Counted from the first letter of the stretch, positions 24,822-33,726 are shown. The stretch is 45,338 bases of DNA from DATAXP01 sp036272935 (GCA_036272935.1 DATAXP010000131.1:1-45338), one strand, 5' to 3'. The notes: generated from the letters alone by a model not told the origin. Made by a program: numbers and translations.

Positions 24822-25559
24822 TCACGGCAGCTCACGCAGACGCAGCTCCTTGAACTCGATCGGCGAGCCTTCGGACTCCAGGCACAGGTAGCCGCTGCGC
24901 GGTTCGCAGCCGCTGCCCCCCGATACTTCCTCACCGTTCACCCATAGCCGCACCTCGCCGTTGATCGCGCGCACATAGTAGTGGTTCCACTCGCCGGCGC
25001 CGCGGCTGAGGCTCTTGCGCGGAAAGCTGCGCGTGCCGTTGGGCGATGTCGGCTCGAACGGAGTCATTTTCGCGGTTTGTGTGGGGAAGACGTCGCCGTT
25101 GGTCGAGAAGAACGTTCCCTTCTTGCCCGTGCGCTTCTCGTACTGCTCGGCGTAGCCGTGGTCGAGCACCTGCACCTCGATGCCCATCGGCAGCTTGCCG
25201 GGGACCAGCGCGTCGATCGAAGCCTGGTTTGCCCAAACGAACACGCCCGAGTTGCCTCCGGCGCGCCGATGTTTCCACTGCACCACCAGCTCGAAGTTCG
25301 TGTACTGTTTTTTCGAGCGGACCACTCCGGTCGGCGTGCCGGTGCAGTGCAGCACGCTGCCGTCCCAGGTCCACGTGTCGGGATCGCAGTTGACGTTCAC
25401 CAAATCACTCGGCCCCAACGACTTCCACCCCGGTCCGCGGCCATCGATGCAGGCCTGGGTCACCGGTACCGCTGTCTCTTCTGCGGCGAGTGAAATGCAT
25501 GGGGCGACGAGGCACACGAACACCATGATCCGACCGGCAGTCATCGCTGTACGGTTCAT
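24822..25559 (-). CDS. Secreted DUF1080 (3-keto-disaccharide hydrolase-like) protein
   Basis: The 245-residue product has a Sec signal (MTAGRIMVFVCLVAPCISLA) and one DUF1080 concanavalin-like domain: DTWTWDGSVLHCTGTPTGVV, NFELVVQWKHRRAGGNSGVF, IEVQVLDHG, WNHYYVRAINGEVRLWVNGE. The NSGVF motif and GIEVQVLD are typical. Members act on sugar chains, some on 3-keto-disaccharides, outside the cytoplasm. ATG 25559 overlaps the stop codon of the upstream isochorismatase-like gene by one base (TAATG), so the pair is probably translationally coupled. The two proteins together suggest a joint extracytoplasmic role, not deducible in detail. Confidence 0.88.
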   Translation of the reverse strand: MNRTAMTAGRIMVFVCLVAPCISLAAEETAVPVTQACIDGRGPGWKSLGPSDLVNVNCDPDTWTWDGSVLHCTGTPTGVVRSKKQYTNFELVVQWKHRRAGGNSGVFVWANQASIDALVPGKLPMGIEVQVLDHGYAEQYEKRTGKKGTFFSTNGDVFPTQTAKMTPFEPTSPNGTRSFPRKSLSRGAGEWNHYYVRAINGEVRLWVNGEEVSGGSGCEPRSGYLCLESEGSPIEFKELRLRELP

Positions 25560-26479
25560 TAGGGACCGTCCGAGCCGGGAACCACGCTGATCAGATCCTC
25601 GGCCAGGATCGTCGGGCACCAGTATTTTTCGATGTGCTCGATCACCAGCTCGGTGCCGCGCGCGTGGCTGACGTAGGGGGGCTCGCGCGGGTCGTACATG
25701 GCATCGGTCAGATCGCGCACCAGCACGACGCTGCGCCCCAGCCGGGTCATCGCCCTAATGCCGAACGGCCGCCCCAGGATGCACATGTTCGTGTGCACTC
25801 CCATGACAACGATGTTCGTGATCCCTTCGGCCTCGCAGAAGTTGAAAATCTCCTGGGCGTTGTCGCTGATGCCGTCGTAGCCCGTGATGTCGATCCCCGG
25901 ATGCTGTCGGCTGAATTGCTTCACCGCGGCGCCGACGATTGGGTCGTCACAAGAGCAGCGGCTGGTATCGATCGGCAGCGGCGGCTCGTGTTTTGGGTCG
26001 AGGTCGCACCACTTGTTGAACACCACGCCGGCGGGCGGCGTCGCGGCGGGAATCTGCTGCATCCGCTTGCGGTACGGCGTGTCCGCGTGCATATCGACCG
26101 TGCCGCTGGGAGCGTGAATGATCATCACGCCATGCGACCGCACGGCGGTGACCACGGCATTCATCCGCGGCGCCATCACACCAACGCGCTGCGCAGCGCT
26201 GCGGCAATAATGGCCGTCCCACATGTCGACGATCACGATCGCAGTGTGCGAAACTTCCCAATCGGTTTCGCATTGCTCGATCTTAAACTCCTTGCTCCCG
26301 GGCACGGTTTCGACGCGCCGCCGGGTGTGCAGGCGCATCTGTCCGGCGAGGCGAGGACGAATGGCAATCGGCAACGTCACCTCGTCGTCGCCGCGAGCGC
26401 GGTCGGCCGTCGCATACAGCAACGCCAGGCAACCGAGTACGAAACGACACGAAGTGCGAGAGCCGATGAGGCGGAGCAT
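25559..26479 (-). CDS. Secreted isochorismatase-family cysteine hydrolase
   Basis: The 306-residue product has an N-terminal signal (SCRFVLGCLALLYATADRAR) and an isochorismatase-like hydrolase domain. Asp85 lies in AIVIVDMWDGHYC, a Lys in VVFNKWCDLD and the nucleophile Cys233 in VHTNMCILGRP: the Asp-Lys-Cys triad of the family. Its substrate (amide, nicotinamide or carbamate type) cannot be told. The domain is preceded by about 70 residues and the export signal makes it differ from cytoplasmic nicotinamidases. It is the first gene of a two-gene unit with the DUF1080 protein. Confidence 0.88.
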   Translation of the reverse strand: MLRLIGSRTSCRFVLGCLALLYATADRARGDDEVTLPIAIRPRLAGQMRLHTRRRVETVPGSKEFKIEQCETDWEVSHTAIVIVDMWDGHYCRSAAQRVGVMAPRMNAVVTAVRSHGVMIIHAPSGTVDMHADTPYRKRMQQIPAATPPAGVVFNKWCDLDPKHEPPLPIDTSRCSCDDPIVGAAVKQFSRQHPGIDITGYDGISDNAQEIFNFCEAEGITNIVVMGVHTNMCILGRPFGIRAMTRLGRSVVLVRDLTDAMYDPREPPYVSHARGTELVIEHIEKYWCPTILAEDLISVVPGSDGP

Positions 26480-26741
26480 TGCTTAGCCGGAGGGTGAAGA
26501 CGGAGGCGGGTGTCGGCGGACCGGGGTCGATCATACCGCCCGCGGCATTGCTATCCAACGACTTAACGAACCTTGACCTACCCTTGGCATGAGGCTGTGC
26601 CAGCATCTTCGGCATGCTACGTGCGTTCATGCTTCGCGTAACCCGACTGTGGAGCGGCAGCAAACCAAACGGAAGGCCGCTAACCGCCAGGCGGCGGCGG
26701 TCGGAGAATTAGCGAAATCGTCTGCAGGTGACGTCGTGCGT

Positions 26742-28652
26742 ATGATTCGTAAGCTATTGTTGTGTAAAGTCTTGTGTCTATTGACATCTCTTTTTGGCGG
26801 CCAAGCCCCATTGCGAGCCATTGCGGCCGACGAGGCGGTGATCCGGACGGGCAACGCTGATCGCGAAACGTCCACTGCGGCGATGGCTGAAGACTTTTCA
26901 ACCTTGGCCAAGGCGGCGGCACAAAGCGAAATTTGGCTCCCGTCGGCGGACGAATTGGCCGCGAGCCGGCAGGGCGTCACCGGCGAGCTGCGGGACCTCA
27001 TGGCGCGGCTCGGCCGCAAGCCGCGCGGCGACGAGTTGAAGCGAGTTTTCAAGCTACGCGAGCTTGGCGGCGAACTTGCTCGCGAGCACCCCGGTCGTTC
27101 GGCACTCGAGCCGATTGTCGAGACACTCCACGCCACACCGAACGACGACTCGGCGACGGTCGCCGAGTTGCGAACGTCGCTCGACGCTTACGTGCGATTG
27201 CTCATGATTGCCGAGGATGACCAGCTCGCCGCCCACACGCGCGATCATCTGCGTGCACTGGAATCGTCCTGGAACGCCTACCGTGCCTCCGGCGACGCCG
27301 CGTGCTTCGCACAAGTGCGCGAGCACTACGGCTGGCTGGCGCGCCATCGGCAGGCGGAAGCTTGCCTCGCCTGGTTGCGGCAGCAGGCGTCGCGGCCGAA
27401 TCAACGGATTCGCGTTTCCGAGTCGCTCCTCAACGGCCTGTTGCCAAAATCAATCGAAAAGCCGTTGCAGGTTGCCAGCGCATCGGGCGACGCGACCCTT
27501 TCGGGCGAAGGTTTGTTGAAGGGAGTGGCGACGATCGAACTAGTCCCCAACCCCCAGCGCGCCGAAGCGTGGCTGCGATTCACCGCTCGCGGTGACGCCA
27601 CCGTCACTGGCCAGCGCGGTGCGGCGTCGGTTCAAGCCCGCGCGACGCTCAGCGTCTCGGCAGCTCAGCAAGTGTATCTCAGCGACGAACTGACGCTGGG
27701 CGAAGATCCGGAGGTCGAGGTTGATGTGGAATCAAGTCCGGTCGCCGCGAAATATGCGACGCATTCGCCGTTGATGCGGCTCATCGGTCCCCGCACCGCG
27801 ATGAGCCTGGCGGAACGGAAGCACGCTGCCGGCGACAAGCAGGCCGAAGAGCGGTTGAAGGAACATTTGTTGGTCGAGTTGCCCCGGCAGGCGCGGCTGT
27901 ACCAGCACGCACTGAACGCGGCGATCGACCGGGTGCTGCACAAACCGCTGCGCCGTTATGGCGTCGAGGCAATCGTGCAATCGAGTTCGACGAATCGCAC
28001 GCTGGCCGTAGAGGGAATCTTCGCCAGACCGTGGCAGTTAGCGGCCCCGGACGACCCACCGGAAGTTCCTGTTTCCGACACCTCCGCGCCGCTGCTGCAT
28101 TGGCAGACACACGAATCGGCCGTGAACAACTTAAGCGCGGTCCTGGCGGGGCAGACCTTCAACGAGCAAGATTTCCGCACATTGTTGTTCGAGAACTTCG
28201 CCATGATGCCCGACGACAACGAACAGGAACGCGGCCACGGGTTGCCATGCTCGTTCACATTCGCCGCGCACGATCCGGTGGTGGTCCGCGTGGACGACGG
28301 TTGCATCAAGGTGCGGCTGGCGATCGCTCGATTCGCCGCTAATGGGCGTGAGCACCGCGGTCCTTGGCATGCGACGGCCCAGTACCGCGTGACGCTCGAC
28401 GCTGCCGGCGTAAACGCCACCCGCCAAGGCCCCGTGCGATTAGAATCAACCACTGGAGCGCCGAGCGAGGCGATTGCCGCGATGCTCCCCCGATTCTTGA
28501 TTCAACACGCCACCAGCGATGGCATCACCGCGCTGGGCGAAGCGGCTCGCAGCCTGAACCTGCGCACCGTGGGTTTGAAGATCGACGACGGCTGGTTGTC
28601 GCTGGCGATCGAGCGTTCTCCGTTGCCCGACCGGGCTAGCGCGTCCGACTAG
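26742..28652 (+). CDS. Large secreted protein of unknown function
   Basis: The 636-residue product begins MIRKLLLCKVLCLLTSLFGG with an Ala-rich signal ending near IAADEA. A helical part (about 40-250) is followed by a beta-rich part (about 250-600) with segments such as RIRVSESLLNGLLPKSIEKP, GEGLLKGVATIELVPNPQRA and VTLDAAGVNATRQGPVRLES. Pairs of repeated strand patterns suggest an amphipathic barrel or lipid-binding fold, but no family is recognised. ATG 26742 is used because it starts the signal peptide; the upstream ATG at 26589 adds 51 residues with no features. It lies 55 nt before the patatin-like gene and is likely co-transcribed with it. Confidence 0.78.
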   Translation: MIRKLLLCKVLCLLTSLFGGQAPLRAIAADEAVIRTGNADRETSTAAMAEDFSTLAKAAAQSEIWLPSADELAASRQGVTGELRDLMARLGRKPRGDELKRVFKLRELGGELAREHPGRSALEPIVETLHATPNDDSATVAELRTSLDAYVRLLMIAEDDQLAAHTRDHLRALESSWNAYRASGDAACFAQVREHYGWLARHRQAEACLAWLRQQASRPNQRIRVSESLLNGLLPKSIEKPLQVASASGDATLSGEGLLKGVATIELVPNPQRAEAWLRFTARGDATVTGQRGAASVQARATLSVSAAQQVYLSDELTLGEDPEVEVDVESSPVAAKYATHSPLMRLIGPRTAMSLAERKHAAGDKQAEERLKEHLLVELPRQARLYQHALNAAIDRVLHKPLRRYGVEAIVQSSSTNRTLAVEGIFARPWQLAAPDDPPEVPVSDTSAPLLHWQTHESAVNNLSAVLAGQTFNEQDFRTLLFENFAMMPDDNEQERGHGLPCSFTFAAHDPVVVRVDDGCIKVRLAIARFAANGREHRGPWHATAQYRVTLDAAGVNATRQGPVRLESTTGAPSEAIAAMLPRFLIQHATSDGITALGEAARSLNLRTVGLKIDDGWLSLAIERSPLPDRASASD

Positions 28653-28694
28653 TCAGGGCGCGTGAGTCGAGTAAGTGGCCGGGCACGTTGGCGT

Positions 28695-28700
28695 AGGAGA
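28695..28700 (+). promoter_or_regulatory. Ribosome binding site deciding the patatin-like start
   Basis: AGGAGA lies 7 nt before ATG 28708 and supports that start over the in-frame ATG at 28675, which would place this site inside the coding region. Confidence 0.6.
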
Positions 28701-28707
28701 GTTCTTC

Positions 28708-30135
28708 ATGCGACGAACCTCGATCGTCGTTGCGGCCATGGCGGCCATGCTGCTCGCCCGTAGCCAATGGCTGCACGCCGAGCCGCAGTCCACCGATAGT
28801 CACGAGCAGCTTGCTGCGGCCCAGTTGCTCGTGGCGTTTCAAGGCAAAGGCTCAGCGCTGGGGTATGACCTTGGCGTACTGACGGCGGCGCAGGAAGCAT
28901 TGCCTTGCGTGGCCAACAATCGCGTCGTGCTGGCCGGCAACAGCGGCGGCTCCATTCTGGCGGTCTACTTCGCGTGCCACGGCATCACGCCGGAAACAAT
29001 CGACCGTGCCGTGCGGAAAGTCGAAGTGGCTGACCTCACGGCCATCCGCGCCAACGAGCATGTGCTCACGAAGATGAGCAAGCTCCTGTTGAATCGGCAC
29101 ACCGAACTTGCGCCCGCGGCGCTGGGCGAGTTCGTGGCATTCGCGCTTGGCGACGACGAGTGGCAACCCGGCGACAAGCTGAGCGACATCATCGCGCGCA
29201 GCCGCTGCCGTCCTCGGCTGCCGCTGATCATTGTTGCCGCGAACCGCGAAGTGCTCGACAACGGCGGCACCGGCGGAGGAGCGCCGCGCAATGAGAAGCT
29301 CTTCGACGCGGCGAATTACGACGTGCGTTGGAAACCGGAAGTTTTTGCGTACTACCACGAACATCCCGACGAATTCGCGGTGGCGAATCCTGATTTGCGG
29401 CTCGGCCCTTCGCCGCACGTCGGCAAGGCGTGCACCTACTTCGTCGATCGCACGATGTTCGATCTGCTGCGGCAGATTCCGGCCGAAGAGCGGCTCGGCG
29501 ATCTGCGGCTGGTCGAAACGCCTGCCGACCTGGCGCTGGCGATCCTGGCTTCGAGTGCCGAACCGACGTACCTCGACCCTGTGCCCGAAACTGACTACGA
29601 GAAGCTGCTGATCGGCAGCCAGTCCGGCGGACAGGGCCAAAGCGTGCGGCGGTCGTACTGCGGCGGGTTCATCATGCCGCTGGTGGCTCAGGACATTCGG
29701 CGGGCGCTGCCGGGGCTGCACGTCATGGGCACCAGTGCGGTGCCGCTGTTTCGCAACGCCCGCGGCTTGCTGAGAGGCTGGTACCTAGTCGACGCGGCGA
29801 CGTTGTACTACCAAAGTCATTGGTGGAGCGATTTCGATCCCTCGGCGACCGACACCGTCAAGCGCGAGATGGCCGCCCATCGGCTTACGCCGCATCAGGA
29901 ATACCTGGCCGGTCGCGACACTGCGGAACGTTATCTCGCGGTTGGCAAACTCCCGCGGATCACCGAGCCGCCGGCCCATACCGCTGCGTTCGCGGCAGCG
30001 ATCTTTCCTGCCAACGCGAGGCTAGAAGAACCATTGGCCGCCGGCCGTGGCCTGGCATCGCTGTGGCGTCCCGCGCCAACGAAACCGGTCGAGCATGCGG
30101 CCTCGGCGCCGCCGCGTTCCGCCGAGTCGCAGTGA
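28708..30135 (+). CDS. Secreted patatin-like phospholipase family protein, possibly inactive or altered
   Basis: The 475-residue product has a signal peptide (IVVAAMAAMLLARSQWLHAE). Patatin hallmarks are the glycine-rich oxyanion-loop segment AFQGKGSALGYDLGVL and the nucleophile elbow GNSGG with Ser79. The second catalytic residue of patatins is the Asp of a DG[GA] motif; the matching place here reads SYCGGFIMPLVAQ with Cys318 instead of Asp. An Asp in LVDAATLYY (Asp362) is another option. So lipid acyl-hydrolase activity is possible but not certain. RBS AGGAGA fixes ATG 28708. It follows the 636-residue secreted protein. Confidence 0.75.
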   Translation: MRRTSIVVAAMAAMLLARSQWLHAEPQSTDSHEQLAAAQLLVAFQGKGSALGYDLGVLTAAQEALPCVANNRVVLAGNSGGSILAVYFACHGITPETIDRAVRKVEVADLTAIRANEHVLTKMSKLLLNRHTELAPAALGEFVAFALGDDEWQPGDKLSDIIARSRCRPRLPLIIVAANREVLDNGGTGGGAPRNEKLFDAANYDVRWKPEVFAYYHEHPDEFAVANPDLRLGPSPHVGKACTYFVDRTMFDLLRQIPAEERLGDLRLVETPADLALAILASSAEPTYLDPVPETDYEKLLIGSQSGGQGQSVRRSYCGGFIMPLVAQDIRRALPGLHVMGTSAVPLFRNARGLLRGWYLVDAATLYYQSHWWSDFDPSATDTVKREMAAHRLTPHQEYLAGRDTAERYLAVGKLPRITEPPAHTAAFAAAIFPANARLEEPLAAGRGLASLWRPAPTKPVEHAASAPPRSAESQ

Positions 30136-30247
30136 CGATTTCGCCGGCAGATGGATGAAGTTGGCCACGCGGTATGGTATGAACGACGAGGGGCCGCAAG
30201 TTCTTCCTCCCCGGTTGTTCCCACCTGTTATCTTTGCGAGCCGCGCC

Positions 30248-31612
30248 ATGCCCGTCGAAAACACATCGCAGCAGCCACGATTGTTCACCACTCGCCGCAA
30301 CTTTCTGGCCAGCACGTCGGCCTTGAGCGCCGCAGCGACGCTCGGCGCGACACTCGCCGTGCCTCGTGCGGCTCACGCCGACTCTGACGAGACCATCAAG
30401 ATCGCGCTCATCGGTTGCGGTGGACGCGGCACCGGCGCGGCCTCGCAAGCATTGGCCACCAATCTGGGACCGGTGAAGTTATGGGCCGTGGCCGACGCGT
30501 TCGCCGACCGCATCGAAACGAGTCTCAACTCTTTGGCCAAAACGCCAGGCATGGCCGACAAGATCGACGTGCCGCAGGATCGCCGCTTCGTGGGCCTCGA
30601 CGCCTACCGCAAGGCAATCGACTCGGGCGTCGACCTGGTGGTGATTGCTGCTCCGCCGGGATATCGGCCGCAGCACTTCGAGTATGCCGTGAAGGCCGGC
30701 AAGCACGTATTCATGGAGAAACCGGTCGCCACCGACGCGCCGGGAGTTCGCCGGCTGTTGGCCGCGAACCACCAGGCCAAGAGCAAAGGGCTGAAGGTCG
30801 GCGTCGGCCTGCAACGGCATCACGACCCGGTGTATCTCGACCTCGTGAAGCGATTGCAAGATGGCGCGGTCGGCGACATCACGTTCTACCGTTGCTACTG
30901 GGACACCAGTGCGCCGGCGAAGCAGCCGGTGAAGCACGACGGGCTCACCGAGCTGGAGTACCAGGTGCGCAATTGGTACTTCTTCAACTGGCTCTCGGGC
31001 GATCACATCGTCGAGCAGCACATCCATACCATCGACGTCTGCAATTGGATTCAAGGGGCGACGCCCATCTCCGCCTCCGGCCATGGCGGCCGCCAGGTGC
31101 GCACCGGTCGCGAGTACGGCAACATCTTCGACCACCACTCGGTCGAGTTCACCTACGCCAACGGGGCGAAGATGTTCAGCAACTGCCGGCAGATACCCGG
31201 CTGCTACAACCAGGTGGCCGAGTTCGCCCACGGCACGCGCGGCTGGAGCGACGTCAGCGGCGGGAGCTTGTTCCCGTCGGGGTCGGATGAGATTCGGCTG
31301 CGCCCCAACAGCCGTTCGCGGCGCACCAACGATCGAGCCAATCCGTTCCAGATCGAGCACGTCGACCTGATGGACGCCATCCGCAACAGCAAGGACTACA
31401 ACGAGGTGGAATACGGCGCACTGTCGAGTATGACCGCCATCCTCGGTCGCATGGCAACCTATTCGGGCAAGCTGGTCACCTGGGACGAAGCGCTCGCTTC
31501 GGCGCTGCAACTGACCAGCGACGCCGAGCACTGGAGCGATCCCGCCCCGCTGGCCCCGCAGGCCGATGGCAGCTACGCGATCGCCATGCCCGGCATCACG
31601 AAGGCGGTGTAG
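30248..31612 (+). CDS. Tat-exported Gfo/Idh/MocA-family oxidoreductase
   Basis: The 454-residue product starts with a Tat signal (TTRRNFLASTSALSAAATLG) and the NAD-binding motif IALIGCGGRGTGAAS. The catalytic EKP motif appears in HVFMEKPVATDAPG with Lys158. The C-terminal alpha/beta part holds DHIVEQHIHTIDVCNWIQG, the usual active-site region with His residues. Such enzymes oxidise or reduce sugar-type substrates with NAD(P), and planctomycetes have very many of them. ATG 30248 gives the Tat signal; the upstream frame from 30047 lies over the previous gene. The stop is 3 nt before the next ATG. Confidence 0.92.
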   Translation: MPVENTSQQPRLFTTRRNFLASTSALSAAATLGATLAVPRAAHADSDETIKIALIGCGGRGTGAASQALATNLGPVKLWAVADAFADRIETSLNSLAKTPGMADKIDVPQDRRFVGLDAYRKAIDSGVDLVVIAAPPGYRPQHFEYAVKAGKHVFMEKPVATDAPGVRRLLAANHQAKSKGLKVGVGLQRHHDPVYLDLVKRLQDGAVGDITFYRCYWDTSAPAKQPVKHDGLTELEYQVRNWYFFNWLSGDHIVEQHIHTIDVCNWIQGATPISASGHGGRQVRTGREYGNIFDHHSVEFTYANGAKMFSNCRQIPGCYNQVAEFAHGTRGWSDVSGGSLFPSGSDEIRLRPNSRSRRTNDRANPFQIEHVDLMDAIRNSKDYNEVEYGALSSMTAILGRMATYSGKLVTWDEALASALQLTSDAEHWSDPAPLAPQADGSYAIAMPGITKAV

Positions 31613-31615
31613 CCA

Positions 31616-32524
31616 ATGCAGCGACGCCAATTCATGCAGGCCGTGGCCGGCGCGGCCATCGGAACCTCGATCGCCGCGCGTTCCCAGGCGGAAAGCGCGT
31701 CGGCCGAGCCGTTCCACCTGAAGCTCGCGCCGCACTTCGGCATGTTTGCCAGTCTCGCCGGGGCGGATCTGGTCGACCAGCTCAAGTTTGCCGCCGATCA
31801 GGGCTTCCGCGCTTGGGAAGACAACACGATGCCGACGCGCAGCGTCGAGGATCAGACGCGCGTCGCTGCCGCGATGCAGCGCCTGGGAATCGAGATGGGC
31901 ACGATCTCGGCCCTGGGCAAGTTCGGCTACGAGGTCCACTTCGCCGGCGACGATGCCGATCTTCGAGCAAAGGTGCTCGAACAGATCAAGTCGGCGCTCG
32001 ATGTAGCCCAGCGCGTGAATGCCAAGTGGATGACGCTGGTCCTGGGGTCGCTGGACCCGAAGCTGAACATGAACTATCAAACGGCCAACTGCATCGACCT
32101 GCTGCGCCGTGTGTGCGACGTCGTCGAGCCGCAGGGAGTGACGATGGTCATCGAACCGCTGAACCATCGCACCAATCATCCTGGCGTGTTCCTGCACACC
32201 TGCTCACAGGGTTACATGATCTGTCGCGCCGTCGGCCGCAAGAGCTGCAAGGTGCTGTTCGACATCTATCACGAACAGATCGACGAGGGAAATTTGATCC
32301 CGAACATCGATCGCGCTTGGAACGAGATCGGCTACTTCCAGTGCGGCGACAATCCCGGACGCAAGGAGCCGGGGACCGGCGAGATCAACTACCGCAACGT
32401 GTTCCGCCACATCCACGACAAGGGATGGACCGGCATCATGGGTCTCGAGCACGGCAACTCGCGCAAGGGTCCCGACGGCGAGCGCGCGGTGATCGCCGCG
32501 TATCGCGAAGTCGACCCGGCGTAG
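31616..32524 (+). CDS. Hydroxypyruvate-isomerase-like TIM-barrel protein
   Basis: The 302-residue product has a Tat-type N-terminus (QRRQFMQAVAGAAIGTSIAA) and an AP-endonuclease-2-type TIM barrel (sugar phosphate isomerase/epimerase). Hydroxypyruvate isomerase features are VIEPLNHR (Glu180), LFDIYHEQIDEG, GYFQCGDNPGRKEPGTGEIN and a final GLEHGNS, which together supply the metal-binding Glu, Asp, His and Glu. It is probably an isomerase or epimerase for a product of the coupled oxidoreductase upstream. It differs from cytoplasmic Hyi enzymes by the export signal. Confidence 0.9.
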   Translation: MQRRQFMQAVAGAAIGTSIAARSQAESASAEPFHLKLAPHFGMFASLAGADLVDQLKFAADQGFRAWEDNTMPTRSVEDQTRVAAAMQRLGIEMGTISALGKFGYEVHFAGDDADLRAKVLEQIKSALDVAQRVNAKWMTLVLGSLDPKLNMNYQTANCIDLLRRVCDVVEPQGVTMVIEPLNHRTNHPGVFLHTCSQGYMICRAVGRKSCKVLFDIYHEQIDEGNLIPNIDRAWNEIGYFQCGDNPGRKEPGTGEINYRNVFRHIHDKGWTGIMGLEHGNSRKGPDGERAVIAAYREVDPA

Positions 32525-32702
32525 CCTCGGATCGATCGAAGGCGCGTTGTGCTGCCCCGACGCTGCATCGGCCGGCGACTTCGCCGCCTGCCAGACTCAC
32601 GTCTTAAGCAGTTTTTGTTCTCGCTTGTCCGCATTACATGGTTACGATGGTCGTATTCGCGAAAAACCAAGCGCGTCCCGGGGTCTGCCAGCCCTTTTCA
32701 TC

Positions 32703-32709
32703 GAGGTGA
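32703..32709 (+). promoter_or_regulatory. Ribosome binding site of the HExxH protein gene
   Basis: GAGGTGA lies 4 nt before ATG 32714. It supports this start over the longer in-frame frame from 32549, whose N-terminal part is Arg-rich and unlike protein. Confidence 0.6.
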
Positions 32710-32713
32710 TACC

Positions 32714-33517
32714 ATGGGTTTGTGGGGCGATATTGTCGGCGCCGTCGAGGGCGTGTTGGGCGACATCATCGATGCGCTCAAGGACGGCGAAGACATTGTC
32801 GGTGATGTCGTCGACGTCGTGGGTGCGCCGCTCGTATTTGTCATCAACGGTGTTGCCTACGAGCTCGGCAATCTAATCGGCATTAACATTCGCAGCCTCA
32901 CTGCGGCCGAACGCAACGTCGTCAAGAGCGTGTTCAAGAGCACCGTTCCCGCCGACCAGGTGCTCGTCACCAGCATCTCCGGCGAGGATGGTCGGGCGTT
33001 TACCCTGCCCGGCACCCTGATCATGGACGTCGCGGGCATCATTCCCCCCGTGGGTTTGCTCGTGCATCTTGTCGGCCTGGTCGATCATTTGCAGGACAAA
33101 TACCTCATCAATGCCGGCAGCATCGCATCGCTGCTCCCGTCGGCCTACGACAACGGCACGCGTGAGCGCTCCGGCAGCATGCTCATTCATGAGTGCACGC
33201 ACGTCTGGCAGGGAATCCACAATGGCTTCTCGTGGTGGTACGTCTTCAACTCCCTCTACTATCAGATCAAGTGCGGCCAGCGCGCGTACGATGTCGACGA
33301 GAACAACCTGAAAACCTGGTCCTCGTACAACGTCGAACAGCAGGCCCATCTCATCGAAGACTGGTACTCTCGCGGCTGTCTGACGACCGACCACAATTAC
33401 CCGTACGTCCGCGATAACATTCTCCCCGGCCATCCCACCGCCACCACGAACCTTCCGCCCAAGCTGATCATTGCCGGCAACGCCGCCCCGATCACCTCGA
33501 CCGGCTTCGCGCATTGA
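32714..33517 (+). CDS. Putative zinc metallopeptidase-like protein (HExxH)
   Basis: The 267-residue product has no signal peptide. Residues 1-45 are an amphipathic Gly/Val/Asp-rich helical stretch (GDIVGAVEGVLGDIIDALKD). Residues 90-155 include a hydrophobic segment (MDVAGIIPPVGLLVHLVGLV). The zinc motif is LIHECTHVWQ with His159, Glu160 and His163. A third ligand may be Glu208 in NVEQQAHLIEDWY, 45 residues later, where a gluzincin glutamate is expected. The Gln right after the HExxHVW recalls the DUF4157 family. The substrate is unknown and it may equally be a toxin-like or structural protein. It stands alone between an isomerase gene and tRNA-Lys. Confidence 0.78.
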   Translation: MGLWGDIVGAVEGVLGDIIDALKDGEDIVGDVVDVVGAPLVFVINGVAYELGNLIGINIRSLTAAERNVVKSVFKSTVPADQVLVTSISGEDGRAFTLPGTLIMDVAGIIPPVGLLVHLVGLVDHLQDKYLINAGSIASLLPSAYDNGTRERSGSMLIHECTHVWQGIHNGFSWWYVFNSLYYQIKCGQRAYDVDENNLKTWSSYNVEQQAHLIEDWYSRGCLTTDHNYPYVRDNILPGHPTATTNLPPKLIIAGNAAPITSTGFAH

Positions 33518-33596
33518 TCGCCCGCCGCATCCTCGCCGATTGGCAAAGGCGCGGCGCGAAGGCTTTTCTGTTGTCATGTTTGTCGGGCCAGGCTCC

Positions 33597-33626
33597 TTGG
33601 CGACCGGGCCGGCGAAGCGTTATATT
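33597..33626 (+). promoter_or_regulatory. Candidate promoter of tRNA-Lys
   Basis: TTGGCG at 33597-33602 and TATATT at 33621-33626 are 18 nt apart. Transcription would start about 15 nt before the mature tRNA end at 33648. Confidence 0.5.
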
Positions 33627-33647
33627 GATGGCCGCGAAAAAATCGCC

Positions 33648-33721
33648 GCCTCTCTAGCTCAATTGGTCAGAGCATCTGACTCTTAATCAGAGGGTTCCGG
33701 GTTCGAGTCCCGGGGGGGGCA
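33648..33721 (+). tRNA. tRNA-Lys (anticodon CTT)
   Basis: The sequence folds as a standard cloverleaf: acceptor GCCTCTC/GGGGGGC (with several G-U pairs), D-arm GCTC...GAGC, anticodon stem TCTGA/TCAGA with loop CTCTTAA and anticodon CTT at 33682-33684, a 5-nt variable loop GGGTT, T-stem CCGGG/CCCGG with loop TTCGAGT, and discriminator A at 33721. CCA is not encoded. It reads AAG. Confidence 0.95.
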
Positions 33722-33726
33722 CTTAC

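Noticed and set aside
32549..32713. Extended N-terminus of the HExxH protein
   Set aside because: No features and Arg-rich; the strong RBS at 32703-32709 points to ATG 32714.
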